From: Paragordius varius
Lineage: Eukaryota; Nematomorpha
Length of the DNA stretch: 64,000 nucleotides
Direction: 5' to 3'
NCBI GenBank assembly: GCA_964247055.1
Contig: OZ176052.1
Span: forward strand, 12,338,001-12,402,000
Positions within the stretch are counted from its first letter, which is position 1, and each line of letters opens with the position of its first letter. Under the pieces are notes generated by a model that searched no databases, had not been told where the DNA came from, and saw only the letters and a list, made by a program, of their open reading frames with translations. Below, piece by piece: positions 11,601 to 22,579 of this stretch. The translations under genes and the position numbers were made by a program.

Positions 11601-13885
11601 CATCGTGGAACGGAATCTCGACTTCAACGTATAAATTACTCTTTCTACCAAACCATTTGTCCTTGGGTGGTAGGGAGCCGATGTCACATGCTTAATGTTC
11701 CAGTTTGTCATCTTATCCCAATTGAACGATTTGAACAAGTAGCATTATCAGATACTAGCATTCTTGGAAAACCATAAGAGGAAAACCATTTCTCCAATTG
11801 TTTCATAATCACATCAGATGTAATACTGCTAAGTATCTCCACCTCCACCCATCTTGAGAACGCGTCAATTAAAACCAACCAATATTTACCACACATGGGA
11901 CCCGCGATGTCCACATGAAGTCTTTCCCATATTCCCACATTGAAGTTCCATTTATATACCGGATTCTCAGCAACGTTCGCCCTGTTCTGAGATGCGGAAA
12001 CATGCGGCGATCAACTGAGGTCGGATGGTGAGCAGAGTGAGGCCCCCAGGCGTTATCCAGATCGAGTCCACAAACCTCCTAAGCGTTTTTTAGAGGATGA
12101 AGAGAATGATATGTAGTTGATATTACAACATTGCATCATTGTATTTTTACATCATATTATTATATTAATCGCATCTGGCGTTTATGTTCGTGCGTCACAA
12201 TGAATATGTCTTTTACTCCACAAATTCTTAATTATATGTTATTACAAATTATTATTGCTCTATATTTAGGACATACCGATTTTATCCCATACTAGTCTTA
12301 AATCCGATTCATCGGTAGTCAAATTGCCTGAAAGTGATAATCTAAAATCCAGAAACCATGCACTTGGAATGAAACACTACTTATGGATAATGGGTGCTTT
12401 ATTAATTTTGTGCATTTATATTTAAGTGTCTTAAGGTTTCATTGACCGAATAATGCTTAATTTATTTTATCTTTATTTATCTATCTATATGTTGCTGTTT
12501 CACTTTATCACTGCTTTCTTTTACACTTAATAAATTGCATGCCTATATCTATTTCACCTCGCTTTGTCACATATACTATTTAGTTTTTTTTTGTTCAATT
12601 ATATTATAAACGGCTATATTATTGATTATATGGGTCTTGTAATCTGTTAATACAAAAATAATCTAACTTGTTCTTTATGATTTAAGTAAGATAAAAATAC
12701 GTCTACATTTATTTCTTATCAAATTATAAAACCCATACAGCCATTAATAAGGCAGTGTACTATATTAAATTTATTTAACTTTTAATAGATATGCTTTGCA
12801 CTGCCTATACACTACTGTCCGTTTCTTAAAATAATTATATATATACTTTATATGGATAAATAACAGAGGTAGGATAAAAAGATTGTTTGGCCTATCGATT
12901 GCAGATGAATATATGATATCTTTCTAATTAGCAGTCATTGACCTAGAATTTATATAGGATATACCACATGTCATAATGTAAAACCCATTTGTTTTTGGAA
13001 TCATCAGCTAAAAGAATTGTGTGATTGGTTATCAATGCACTCAGGCCGCTAAAAAATAATTTTTATAAAACTAAATCACATGGTATATGAATATAAACAA
13101 TAGTAATATAATTTAATATAATATTAAAAGAAAATTTTGTTAATAATCGTTAAACTTTTGAATGCTAAATGCAATTAGATTCGTTAATTTTGTTTTGAAA
13201 TTTGGGGTATTGATTAACCGGTCATCACCATAAATTACTCTATTTTTAACGGTCTGACTCATTATTTAAATATCTAAAAAGCCGACAGACACCAAATGAG
13301 CCCCTGACACGTAATAAATATAAATATCTTTTTTAAGCAATTTGGAGAAAACTCAGAGCTACAGGTTGTTTGGTTATTTTAGATCATAAATTAAATTTTA
13401 TATTGTTTAAGTCGTAATACGGGCCTATACATTTTATTTGCAAGATTTTATGATAAATTACGATGTTGTGCATGCGTGATACGTATTCACTTCAAAACTA
13501 TAATAAAAATTATAGTTAAATATTTATGAACAGCCTTTCCTTGTTTTTTATTAAATTTGCCCCCCCCCCACCCTCCCTTTTCTAATTTTAAACCCCATCA
13601 GTAACCTAACTTTATATTTCTGATATTTAAAAAAATTCAGTGGATTTGAATAAAATTATTGTTTAAATATTAAAATATATATAATGTATAAAAATATTTG
13701 TCATAGCGCGCAACCGTTTATTTATTTTTTTATATTTTTTAGTGATCCTTGTGACATTAACAATCCTCATTATCAGCTTTCTTAAAATTCAGCGATGTAA
13801 AAGTGCCACTCTTAAACTGTTTGATTTAGAAGCAAAGATTTCTAACTCATGGAAATATTCTAGATTGAATAATCTAGACAAATAA
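8655..13885 (+). CDS. ENPP: Ectonucleotide pyrophosphatase/phosphodiesterase, gene A (ENPP4/5-like), five exons
   Basis: This enzyme belongs to the two-zinc alkaline-phosphatase superfamily and hydrolyses extracellular nucleotides or phospho-choline lipids; the substrate cannot be read from sequence. Exons: 8655-9429, 9585-9779, 10090-10283, 12270-12393, 13743-13885; phases 1, 1, 0, 1 agree at each junction, giving 476 aa, close to ENPP5. All metal and catalytic residues are visible: LISLDGF (Asp), TKTFPNHYT (Thr nucleophile), HHQPDESGHLYGP (Asp, His), SDHGM (Asp-His) and GNHGYDN (His). There are no somatomedin-B or nuclease-like domains. Exons 4-5 give a transmembrane helix and a roughly 35-residue cytoplasmic tail. 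If the exon-4 donor at 12394 is not used, the frame reads on to a stop at 12425 (439 aa). A signal peptide is missing, so an upstream exon ending before the AG at 8648-8649 is likely. Introns hold no other genes; intron 3 holds a Gypsy fossil. Confidence 0.88.
10284..11029. other. ENPP-A intron 3, proximal part
   Basis: AT-rich; nothing recognised before the Gypsy fragment starts at about 11030. Confidence 0.5.
11030..12232 (-). mobile_element. Broken Ty3/Gypsy fragment with inverted arms, inside ENPP-A intron 3
   Basis: Minus-strand integrase sequence lies at 11274-11938 (core motif YHPRTNGLVERVIYTLK and a MGIWERLHVDIAGP segment). The 3' flank of the element, about 205 bp at 11091-11297, is present again in inverted orientation at 11988-12194. 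Near-identical direct repeats of about 45 bp starting GTGCGTCACAA lie outside both arms (about 11031-11078 and 12192-12232). It is a different Gypsy lineage copy from the one at 3157. It is broken, and only a fragment of the pol region is present. Confidence 0.8.
12270..12425 (+). CDS. ENPP: ENPP-A exon 4, alternative terminal exon with a hydrophobic C-terminus
   Basis: The exon follows ATTTAG and opens in phase 0, as exon 3 requires. It encodes a polar stalk, then HYLWIMGALLILCIYI and a stop. Ending in a hydrophobic run with no cytoplasmic residues is the usual shape of a GPI-anchor signal; GPI attachment is inference. With splicing at 12393/12394 (G|GTGCTT) the same stalk runs into the 13743 exon. 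Confidence 0.7.
   Translation, partial: DIPILSHTSLKSDSSVVKLPESDNLKSRNHALGMKHYLWIMGALLILCIYI
12426..13742. other. ENPP-A intron 4, AT-rich
   Basis: No gene seen. It contains a run of ten C at 13560-13569 followed by ACCCTCCC, unusual in this AT-rich DNA. Confidence 0.5.
13743..13885 (+). CDS. ENPP: ENPP-A exon 5, transmembrane helix and cytoplasmic tail
   Basis: It is preceded by a T-rich tract and AG at 13741-13742. Joined to exon 4 in phase 1 it reads IMVILVTLTILIISFL, then a basic KIQRCKS stop-transfer segment and a tail ending LNNLDK. The phase match, the hydrophobic continuity and a 476-aa total support it. A candidate poly(A) signal follows at 13914. Confidence 0.68.
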
Positions 13886-13913
13886 TCACACAAAATATTA
13901 TTTGTATAAATGT

Positions 13914-13919
13914 AATAAA
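13914..13919 (+). promoter_or_regulatory. Candidate poly(A) signal of ENPP-A
   Basis: AATAAA 29 nt after the stop codon of exon 5. Such hexamers are common by chance in AT-rich DNA. Confidence 0.4.
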
Positions 13920-14023
13920 TTATTATTTTTTATAGTCAATAAGCAGCTTTTTTTAATGGAAAGTGCAAAGTAATATTGCTTAATATGAAATTTTAAAACT
14001 TAATTCTTATTTTAAATTGGGAA

Positions 14024-14081
14024 GTAATGATTTGTTTTAAACCACAGTAATGTATATCTGTAGTTTAAAACAAATCATTAC
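14024..14081. other. 58-nt near-perfect hairpin
   Basis: Arms 14024-14047 and 14058-14081 are complementary over 24 bp with one mismatch, around a 10-nt loop. Read on the minus strand the mismatch becomes a G-U pair. It lies 139 bp after the ENPP-A stop and does not extend beyond the arms. Confidence 0.7.
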
Positions 14082-15552
14082 TAAAAAAATACAAAATTAA
14101 GGTCTAGAGGTAACAATTACGAATAAATTAATGCAAAATAAGGTAAAGCGTTTTCACATTATAATGTGTAATATTCTACTAATGGACTCTTTAAATAATT
14201 TTGATGTAAAATTCTTAGGAATATTTGTCTCAATTATATATAATAAAGTTTTGGTATTGTTTTAGGCATTAAAATGTAGTTAGCATATTAAATTAAAATA
14301 TCTTTTGCACTCCACAACGTTTTCATTTTTTGTAGCCGATTACATTTTGAGGTAATTTTGTACCCCAGGGCTTTGCATTGTAGAAAAACAAATGTCAAAG
14401 TTTTTTTATAATTAAATATTTAAACCATATTCTCTCCTGCATTAAAAAGCTTATATTTTTACAGTTCTTTAACTTCTAGAGTCCCTAATTTGGAATGCTT
14501 ATACGATTTGAAACGCTTACACCTAAGACTAAAGAAATCATATTTTAAATTTGGTCCAATTATTAAACTTTTTAAGATTTAAACAAACTCATAAGTATAA
14601 ATTACCTCTTCATCATCATTTGTGATGATTTGCGATTAAATGGCGGTACATCCGTTAATTTTTTTTTTCAATCTTTTCTTGATCTGGCTAAATCTAGATT
14701 TTTAGCAATTCGAGGTTTTTTGTCATTGTTTTGAGCCATTTGGTATAAGGTCCGGATTTAGTTGGTAGTTCTTTGAGTAAGTTTTTATAAGGATATGGTT
14801 TTACTGTCTCACATGTCCAGCCCGTTATAACCGGGGATTTCTGATTATGTTGTTGATGGGGTTGATATTGAGATATGGTACGGATTTATGGATTCGGTAT
14901 AATTGAATTTAAATGGATTGTGTGCGAATAATATTGTTTTCAGTAATTTGGATTCAGCGTTTATGAGTTTGGATTCGTTTATTTTTGACATCGGCCAGGA
15001 TTCGGATCCGTTGAGGACCGGACGAATGGCTGTTGTGTGAATGGCACACTTAGTTTGTAGTTTGACTAATTTATTGTTTATTATTATTTTTAATGAATGG
15101 TATTTTTTCCACATTTGTGATATGCGATGTTTAATTGAACGTTCTATTCCACCCCCGGCTGATATCATATCCCCCAAGTAAAAGAAAGTGCTTATTGTTT
15201 CTCTATTGAAAAGGTTGGAAATTGAGTTGATTTAAATTATTGATATTATTATTATTTAAACATCCCAAGTATTTGAAAAATTTTATCGTAGTCATTTAGA
15301 GTTTTGAGATTAGTACATTTTTTGTGTACCCATAAAGAACGAGAATTACAGCGACTGTGTTTTATTTAACTTCCTTTTTTCATATGTCGCACGGGTTTTT
15401 TGAGGTGTAATTATTGGACTATTATTTAGTTTTGGAGTATTAACTTTTAGTCCGTAACGTAGCGTGCCATTCCACAAACGAATTTTTATGAAATCGCTTT
15501 CGGTTTTCGATGTTATTACAATGTCGTTGGCATAAATTATTTGGTGTGGCAT

Positions 15553-18445
15553 TGTGTTGTTTGCTAAAGTCGATTCTGACTAACTGCAACATTGAAAATA
15601 AAGCTTCTCCATTCACTGCGATTTCCGGTTTTGGTGTTTAGTTCGGATAATGATTGTTTGGTTTCTTTGAGGATGCTATCCATCCAACGAGTTCGTCTTC
15701 TCCCTCTTCTTCGGGCACCACTCACTTTCCCCAGCATCAGTGATTTTTCAAGTGAGCTGATGTGCCCGAAGAAGGAGAGCTTTTGCCGTGTTAAGTTGCC
15801 TAGAAGTGACATTTCTGGGTTAATTTTATTTAGAATGGTGGTGTTTGAAACTTTGTCCGTCCATTTTATTTGAAGAAGTTTCCTCCAAACCCATAATTCG
15901 AAAGAGTTTATTAGACGTTCGTCATATTTTTTCAGTGTCCAGCTTTCCGCCCCATACATGAATGTGGGGAAAACTGTAGCTTTGATTAATCTGATTTTGG
16001 TTTGTAGTTTAATGTCATGTGACATCCAAATCCTGTTATATTTAAAAGTTACTGCTTTAGCAATAGCAATTCTTCACTTTATTTCAGGCGTAGAGTTGTT
16101 TACATTATTAATAATGCTACCTAAGTACGTGTAGCTGCTAACTGTTTCGATCTGGTTGCCGTTGAGGATTATTGGTTTGAGCCGGATTTATTTGCATGAC
16201 TTTTGTTTTTTTGAAATTGATATTTAATCCAAATTTATTGCACTCAGTTGTAAACACTTTCAAGGCTTGCGATAATGTGTCTACACTGTCTGCGAATAAG
16301 ACTGTATCATCCGCGTAGTGAACGGATGTAAGTAGGTTCCCACCTACTTTGATGCCGTAAGTTTGTGGGATATTTCTTATAATGCACTCCAGGTATGCGT
16401 TAAAAAGAATTGGTGATAAAACGCATCCTTGACGGAGGCCGACTTGTACCTTACATGAGTCAGATATACCGTGAGGTGTAGATATTACAGCCGTGGAATT
16501 TGAATAAATTGAAAATATGATGTTGATTAAATGTGTTGACACTCCGAGTTGTTTTAGAGCTTTCCGTAGTTTATTGTGCTGGATAGAATCAAATGCTTTG
16601 GAAAAATCGACAAAGCACAAATGCAATTCTTTGTTAAATTCGATGTGTTTCTCAATCCACCTCATGTTACATATCATATCTCGGCTACCTTTTCGAAAAC
16701 CAGCCTGAATCGTGGATATCTCGGGGTCAAGAATGGAATTTAGACGAAACTGTATTATTTTTAGGAAAACTTTGGACACCTGGTTTATGAGCGCTATGGT
16801 GCGATAGTTGTCGCACAGTTCTGGGTTACCCTTTTTTAAAATCGAAATCATAATGGATGTGCACCAATCCTCAGGAATTTTTTCCATCTCAAATATGGTT
16901 TGAAATAATTTGGTGAGTATATCGATTGGAATATATATTTTATTATTTCAGTAGGGATGTCTCTGTGGCCCTCTGATTTGCCGGTGCTAGAGTGTTTTAT
17001 CGCGAGTTCCACTTCTTCTTTCATAATAGGTGGTTCTTTTTGTTGAGTAAGTTCGTTAATAGTCTGGGGGTTATTTACGTTGTATAGTTTACTTATGTGT
17101 TTATGCCAGAGTTTGCGAATTTCGTCTTTTTCAGTGACGATTGAGTTGTTGTCGTTTCTCATAGGTCCCTTATAAAAAACTTTTTTGTGTGGAATATTAT
17201 TGTTTGCATGGGCAAAAAGGTTTTGGTTATTTTTGGCGTCTGTTTCTAATTATCATAGTTGGTCATAATACTTATTTGTGTCCTCTCTTGCACTCTTCTG
17301 AAATTCGTTGTTTAGTTGTTTGCATTCATCCCATTTGCATTTGATTTTGTATTCTCTACGTTTTTCTGCGATCTCGAAACTTTTGGTTGACAATTTTTTT
17401 TTGTGTTTTGCGTTTGAGAGGCCGAATGAATTCGTCAGCTGTGTCTCGGCAGATTGTATATATATCGTTCCAAAAGAAGTTTATATCCTGATAGTTTTCG
17501 GAATTATGATCAAGACAATCGAAACGATTTGATAAAGCGGTGCTAAACTTGTCGCGATTGTATCATAATATAATCTTGTTCTTGTGGGTTTGGATGTTTT
17601 AGGAAGTTGTAATTTAATGCGGAGTTTGGCGAACAATAGGTTGTGGTCGCTGTAGCAATCCGATCCTGGTAGGCATTTGACATTATGAAATGAACTTTTG
17701 TATTTTACCATACCTAATATGAAGTCAATTTGGTTACAACGCCATGTGTATAGTCTTTGGGCTTTTTAAAAAAGCTGTTTGCGACGAAGAAACGATGGTT
17801 AGCACAAAATTCAAATCTGTCTCCCTCTCGTTTTTTATGCCCAAGCCCATGCCGCCCGTCATAGGAGGTGTTTTGTCTATTCCGATGATTGAGTTGAAGT
17901 CGCCGAAGATAAATATGATATCCTTTTTTGAAATTTGGGAAATCGCCAAGTCGAGATCGCTATAAATTTTTTCACAGTCGTCATCGCTGTAAGAGGAGGT
18001 AGGTGCGTAAATTTGGAGGATAGTAATGGGTTGAGGGGTTGTTTGTATGCGGATTGCGATAATACGCACCGTTGTATTTTGACGAGTCGTGGCCGGAATA
18101 ATACAAAATATGATTGTCAAATTCTAAGGTTCCGGTAGAGGGAATGAGTGATACTGAAATTCCTAGTATGTCAATTTTATGCTTAGTCATTTCATTAACG
18201 ACAATATCTAGTTTGTGGTTTTTGTAGGCTCCGCGTAAGTTCCATGGGGCTATGCGGATGCTCAGATTACGTGATTTCAACATTAGCAGAATGTGCTTAG
18301 AATGGGAGAATGTGAATAGGAAATATGTTATGGATATGTAAGGAATAGAATCTAACTATTTCTAATATCCGGAGAAGGTATAAAATAAATGTTTTTGGTA
18401 AAAAAGATCGATAAGAATGGGTAGGTATACCATACCTTTCCCACT
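15553..18445 (-). mobile_element. RTE-like LINE B, nested in LINE A, broken
   Basis: The 5' end (minus strand) carries an apurinic endonuclease: WNLRGAYKNHKLDIVV at 18283-17981, FGDFNSIIG at 18120-17734, and more at 17711-17481. The reverse transcriptase lies at 17162-16138 with FVDFSKAFDSIQ, GLRQGCVLSPILFN and HYADDTVLFADS. The C-terminal domain at 16025-15564 has YGAESWTLKKYDERL and the arginine-rich GARRRGRRRTRWMDSI motif. The stop is at 15564, almost at the element end, as in RTE elements with very short 3' UTRs. The main frames are separated by about three to four frameshifts. The polymerase core itself is undamaged, so this copy is younger than LINE A. Confidence 0.88.
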
Positions 18446-20333
18446 CGATTAAAAGCATGTGTTTACATGCGTGAACATGCCGGTTGCTATATCTTTAGTT
18501 ATTTCTTCCATAATGACATTGGAGAGGTTAGGGCTTAATGTGAATCCTTGGTGGAGTCCATTTTTTATTAAAAAACTTTTACTTAGTCCAAACGGAGTTG
18601 TAATTTGGGCTCTGGTATATCGGTATAAGAGCATTAAAGAGGTTATCAGCCATTCGTCAATGCCTTGAAAACGGAGAGCCCATGGTATAAGGTCTCTTGG
18701 AATGGCATCAAAGGCTCGTTCCATGTGTGTAGTATAAAGGAGCTTTTTAATTTGTGCGCTTTGAAGTTGTCTTAACGTGAATGTGACATCTATTGTACTT
18801 TTGTTTGGCTGGAACCCCCATTGCATATCGTTTAAATGCAATTTGGGCAGGAAGAGAATTACTTTTTCATACATTTTCATAGTATGATCTAGTAATTTTA
18901 TCGACCGGTAGGATTTGGGGAAGAGAGAATCTCCTTTTTTGTATATGGGTATGATATGGCTGATTTCCCAGTCAACTGACATTTCATCATAATGATGCAA
19001 GATATAAATTCACAATCTGAGGGTCAGTCAATTTGAGCATGTCAACGGTGAGCTCAGAAGGGCCAGGGAGTTTTTTATTTCGCATTTTTAAAGCGGTATT
19101 GATATGTAAATCTGTTAAAGCTTTTAGGCGTCGACATGGTAGAGATAGTTCTGGGTTGTTTAAGTTTAATATTTTTAAAAAGTAGTATATTGCATTGTTA
19201 ACTCTCACTGATTTTGGCGCAGATGTGTTATTATAATTTCATTTAACCCATTTATATACAGTTATCTTAGTTTTTATATCAATTTCTTTCGCATATTTTA
19301 GAGCTTTTTCAGACTTCCCTGATAATTTTTTGACATAAACTCTTGGATTCTAGATACAATTTTCTATTGAAAGGTGTCTTTTCCTTAAACCAAATTTTAG
19401 GTGCCAAATTTTTATGTTTTATATGCTTTTTCACTTAATTATTCCACCATTATTCATATTTTTTGGATGACCATTATTTGATTTTTTTTCTCCCCACAAC
19501 CCAAGTAATTAGTATTTTAAATTTTCCTAAATGGGTTTGAAATTAAAGATTTTTACAGTTTTCAGTTACGGAAAATTTAATTTGCCGTTTTTACGTGTCA
19601 TCTGTCAGTTTTTATAGTTTTAAGACCTTATGTCAGATCTTCTGATGATTCTGTCGTCTGAAGATTTTAGTTTAAGACATACTAAGGTTGTTTGTAACAT
19701 TTGTGGTTTAACTGCAGTTCGTATATTGCTTTAACATTGATGAAATGTTTTCTTTGATATTTCTTGGTCAGGTGTGGTTTCGCCTATGTGTATAAAAATG
19801 ATAATTCCGATTTTTTTTAAGAAGGTGTTTATTATTGTTAAATCCATATTTTGTAAAAAACCAATCAAACATGATCCGTTGTCATTTATATCATCAGTGC
19901 CATAACCTCCGTGGATATCAGTAATGTATTGCTTCCCAAAATGGGCTTTGAGGTCACCCATTTAAATTAAAAATTGATTATCAAGAATTGTAGAGGTTTT
20001 TCGTACAAGAGATCGTAAAAGCTGTTTTTATCTTGGTTAGATAATCCATTTTGTGGGGCATAAATGGAGAAAAGATTTATTTTATCATGAAGTGAAATTT
20101 TAATGTGGAGAATTCGGTCATTTATATTTTATAGAAGTTATATTATTATTGTAATCATTATGTATAAGGGATCCAACTCCAGATGTCTTATTAATATTGT
20201 TACCAGACCAATTTTGATGATAATTGAGAATCGATGTAGTGGCGTTGTTTTTCCAATGGCATTCCTGAAGAGCACATATTGGTATATTGGTCTTTTGTAA
20301 AGCTAAGATGATCTCATAGGTTTTTCCATTTAA

Positions 20334-20915
20334 CACTTGGATACAACACACTCATTTTAGTCCTTCGATTCAAATTGGGGTAGTTGGATACCCCAGGCCT
20401 GTTTGAAATCAAATACTTTAAAAAGTATGGAAGGAATCGAAACCATGGCAAAATTATGCACTTATATAACATTAATAAACCGAAATATATAAAAAAATTT
20501 ATTAAAAAATACTTGATACTACTTATTTTAGGCTAAAACCGAAAGGTAAAAATTTCGTCAACGTGACATGTGTCAAATGGTATAATTAAAAAATAATACA
20601 AAATAAACCGCTTTTTCTATTTCTATCAATGTTAGATATAATTTATATTAAAAATTAGCTTAAATTTTACCCTGAAAATAAAATGAAGACGATATTTTGC
20701 AAAAATTATGTAAAATAAAAATGGCGTCGAAGTAGTTTGAGATGGAACTTTTTTTTCAAAACAAAATTTTATCAAGATATTTTGGCATATTTATATAATT
20801 TTTATCAGGATAGAAGCATAAATTTAAATAGAGACCGTTTCCTTCAGTAGTTTTTTGAAAATATTAATTCAAATTTAATCTGGGGTATTTAGATACCCCA
20901 ATTTGAATCGAAGTG
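20334..20915 (+). mobile_element. MITE-A copy 5, complete, inserted in LINE A
   Basis: 582 bp, the best-preserved forward copy. It is flanked by TTAA at 20330-20333 and 20916-20919. Removing it and one TTAA rejoins the LINE A endonuclease in frame (minus strand: GSFNVNSL to NGKTYEIILALQ). One end reads CACTTGGATACAAC, a spacer, then CTTCGATTCAAATTGGGG; the other reads CACTTCGATTCAAATTGGGG. Both ends then form GGGGTA-N6-TACCCC hairpins. No coding capacity. Confidence 0.92.
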
Positions 20916-20989
20916 TTAAAGAGTTTACATTAAAGCTCCCAAATTTAAGCCTGGGTGAGTTGAATTTGTTATGATCAGTGTTGGAAATT

Positions 20990-22575
20990 GTGACATTTCT
21001 CAAAAGAAATAACAACTCTTATCATAAAAATGTACATAAAAAAAATTTGGGGGCGCACAAATATTTGCATTACAATACTTATAATTTAAATAACACTGCG
21101 GAGGCTATAAAAATATATATTTCGATAGGAATACACTTGTAGTAACTGCTCCATATCAGAAATGGCAAAATTTGCGCAGATTTTTTGAATAAAATTTTCT
21201 TGGTTAAAGCTGAAGGGACTCCAAAAAATATACCAAACTTCATCATAAAATATAAATAGCAAAACAATATTTTTAGATATCGGCTTTCAAAATTATTTTC
21301 GCTCTTCTAATATGGCTAGTTTTCTTTAAACGCAAAATGCTCAGATTAGACGATATAAATTTTAAATATATGCTAAATTTTGGTATCAAAATAAATATTT
21401 TAAAAATTTTATAGTTCAATTGATAGAAAAAATTCATTAAAGCGTACTTCTAACTATTATGAGGCTTGATGTGAACGGTATAAAAACGCTTTTAGATATT
21501 ATAAAAACAATTTTTCTCTAAAATTAAAGGATGCTGAATATTTTTATCACCTTAGGTTGCTTTCCAATTTTTGTGTTTTGTAAAAAATTCCAACTATATT
21601 TGACAAAAATTTGAAGACGAACGAATATTTTAATCAAAATTGAGGTGATAGAAATGTTTAGCATCGAATATAGAAAAAGTGTTTTTTGTATAATGTTGAG
21701 CCCAGTAAAACATTTTTGTTGATGAAACCATTCGCCCTTTAACAATCTCTATTATTTTACTACCTTAGTATACAATATAACATATTATTTTAAATTGATT
21801 ATCATTATTATATAAATTTATAATAAAAATTCTTTACATTAGTTAATAGTGATGTAACCTTTAGCGTTTATTAAACAAAGATTTGAAATTTTACATAATT
21901 AATTTTAAGAAATTTTTGCGAATCAAATTATTTGCGGGTTTAAGGAATCGATATATTTAGAATTTATATGCATTGTTCTTAAAAATTAGCAGAGTTTTTC
22001 AATTATCTCTTTTGAATCCACCCAATTTTTAAATTCAATTTTTGAAAATTGCAATTTAAAACTATTTTTAGTTGATCAAAATTTAGCATATATATTATCG
22101 CTTAATCCCAGCATTTATACATTTATTCTAAAAGAACTTAGACCATTTTAGACGAGCTAAATTTGGTATTTTCGAAGCCCACATAGAAAAATTAAATAAA
22201 TTCGTTTTGATTATTTCACCAAAGTAATTTTATTAAAAATGTGAGCATAATTTTTTCTAATATGGCTTACCACAAATAATTAACTTTCTATAACTCTTAC
22301 GGAACAAAATTAAAGGCACTATTATTTCCATTTCACACGACTATGATAATTATTAATTCATTTACTAAAATATAATTTCAATTAAATAGATTACTTGTGT
22401 ATTTTAAACAATCATGATAATTTTACACAATTGCCGATGGAATTTAATTAAAAATGAGAGGTATTACTACGCAAGAAAGAAAATAGATTACCAAGGACTC
22501 TAAATTTACACTGCTTAAAAATTTTATACTACCTAAAATCATATTTAAGATATTTGTCCCATTATTATATATGAT
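20990..22575. other. AT-rich intergenic DNA with a diverged dispersed repeat
   Basis: No gene seen. About 21140-21470 resembles 53730-54025 in order and wording (for example GCAAAACAATATT, then AAGCGTACTTCTA), with many differences, so it looks like an old dispersed repeat of unknown type. Confidence 0.4.
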
Positions 22576-22579
22576 TTAA

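Larger units (their letters stand above)
14640..20990 (-). mobile_element. RTE-like LINE A (outer element), broken and split
   Basis: Minus-strand pieces appear in LINE order. Endonuclease: a GSFNVNSL start just above 20916, an LQECHW motif at 20118-20329, and GDLKAHFGK with a GYGTDDINDNG stretch at 19731-19961. Reverse transcriptase: 19208-18449, ending in a VIMEEITKDI motif. It resumes at 15552 with IIYANDIVITSKTE (where the family has YADD) and ends with GDMISAGGGIE at 15177-14845 and a C-terminal tail to about 14697. LINE B (about 15553-18445) sits between the two halves of the polymerase. A MITE-A copy (20334-20915) sits in the endonuclease. Several frameshifts separate the pieces, so it is inactive. 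Confidence 0.85.

Noticed and set aside
15592-15873. Plus-strand open frame
   Set aside because: Antisense to the LINE B C-terminal domain.
19630-19665. CTGATGA followed by GAAG, similar to a hammerhead ribozyme core
   Set aside because: The conserved GAAA and flanking stems are not present in the required arrangement.
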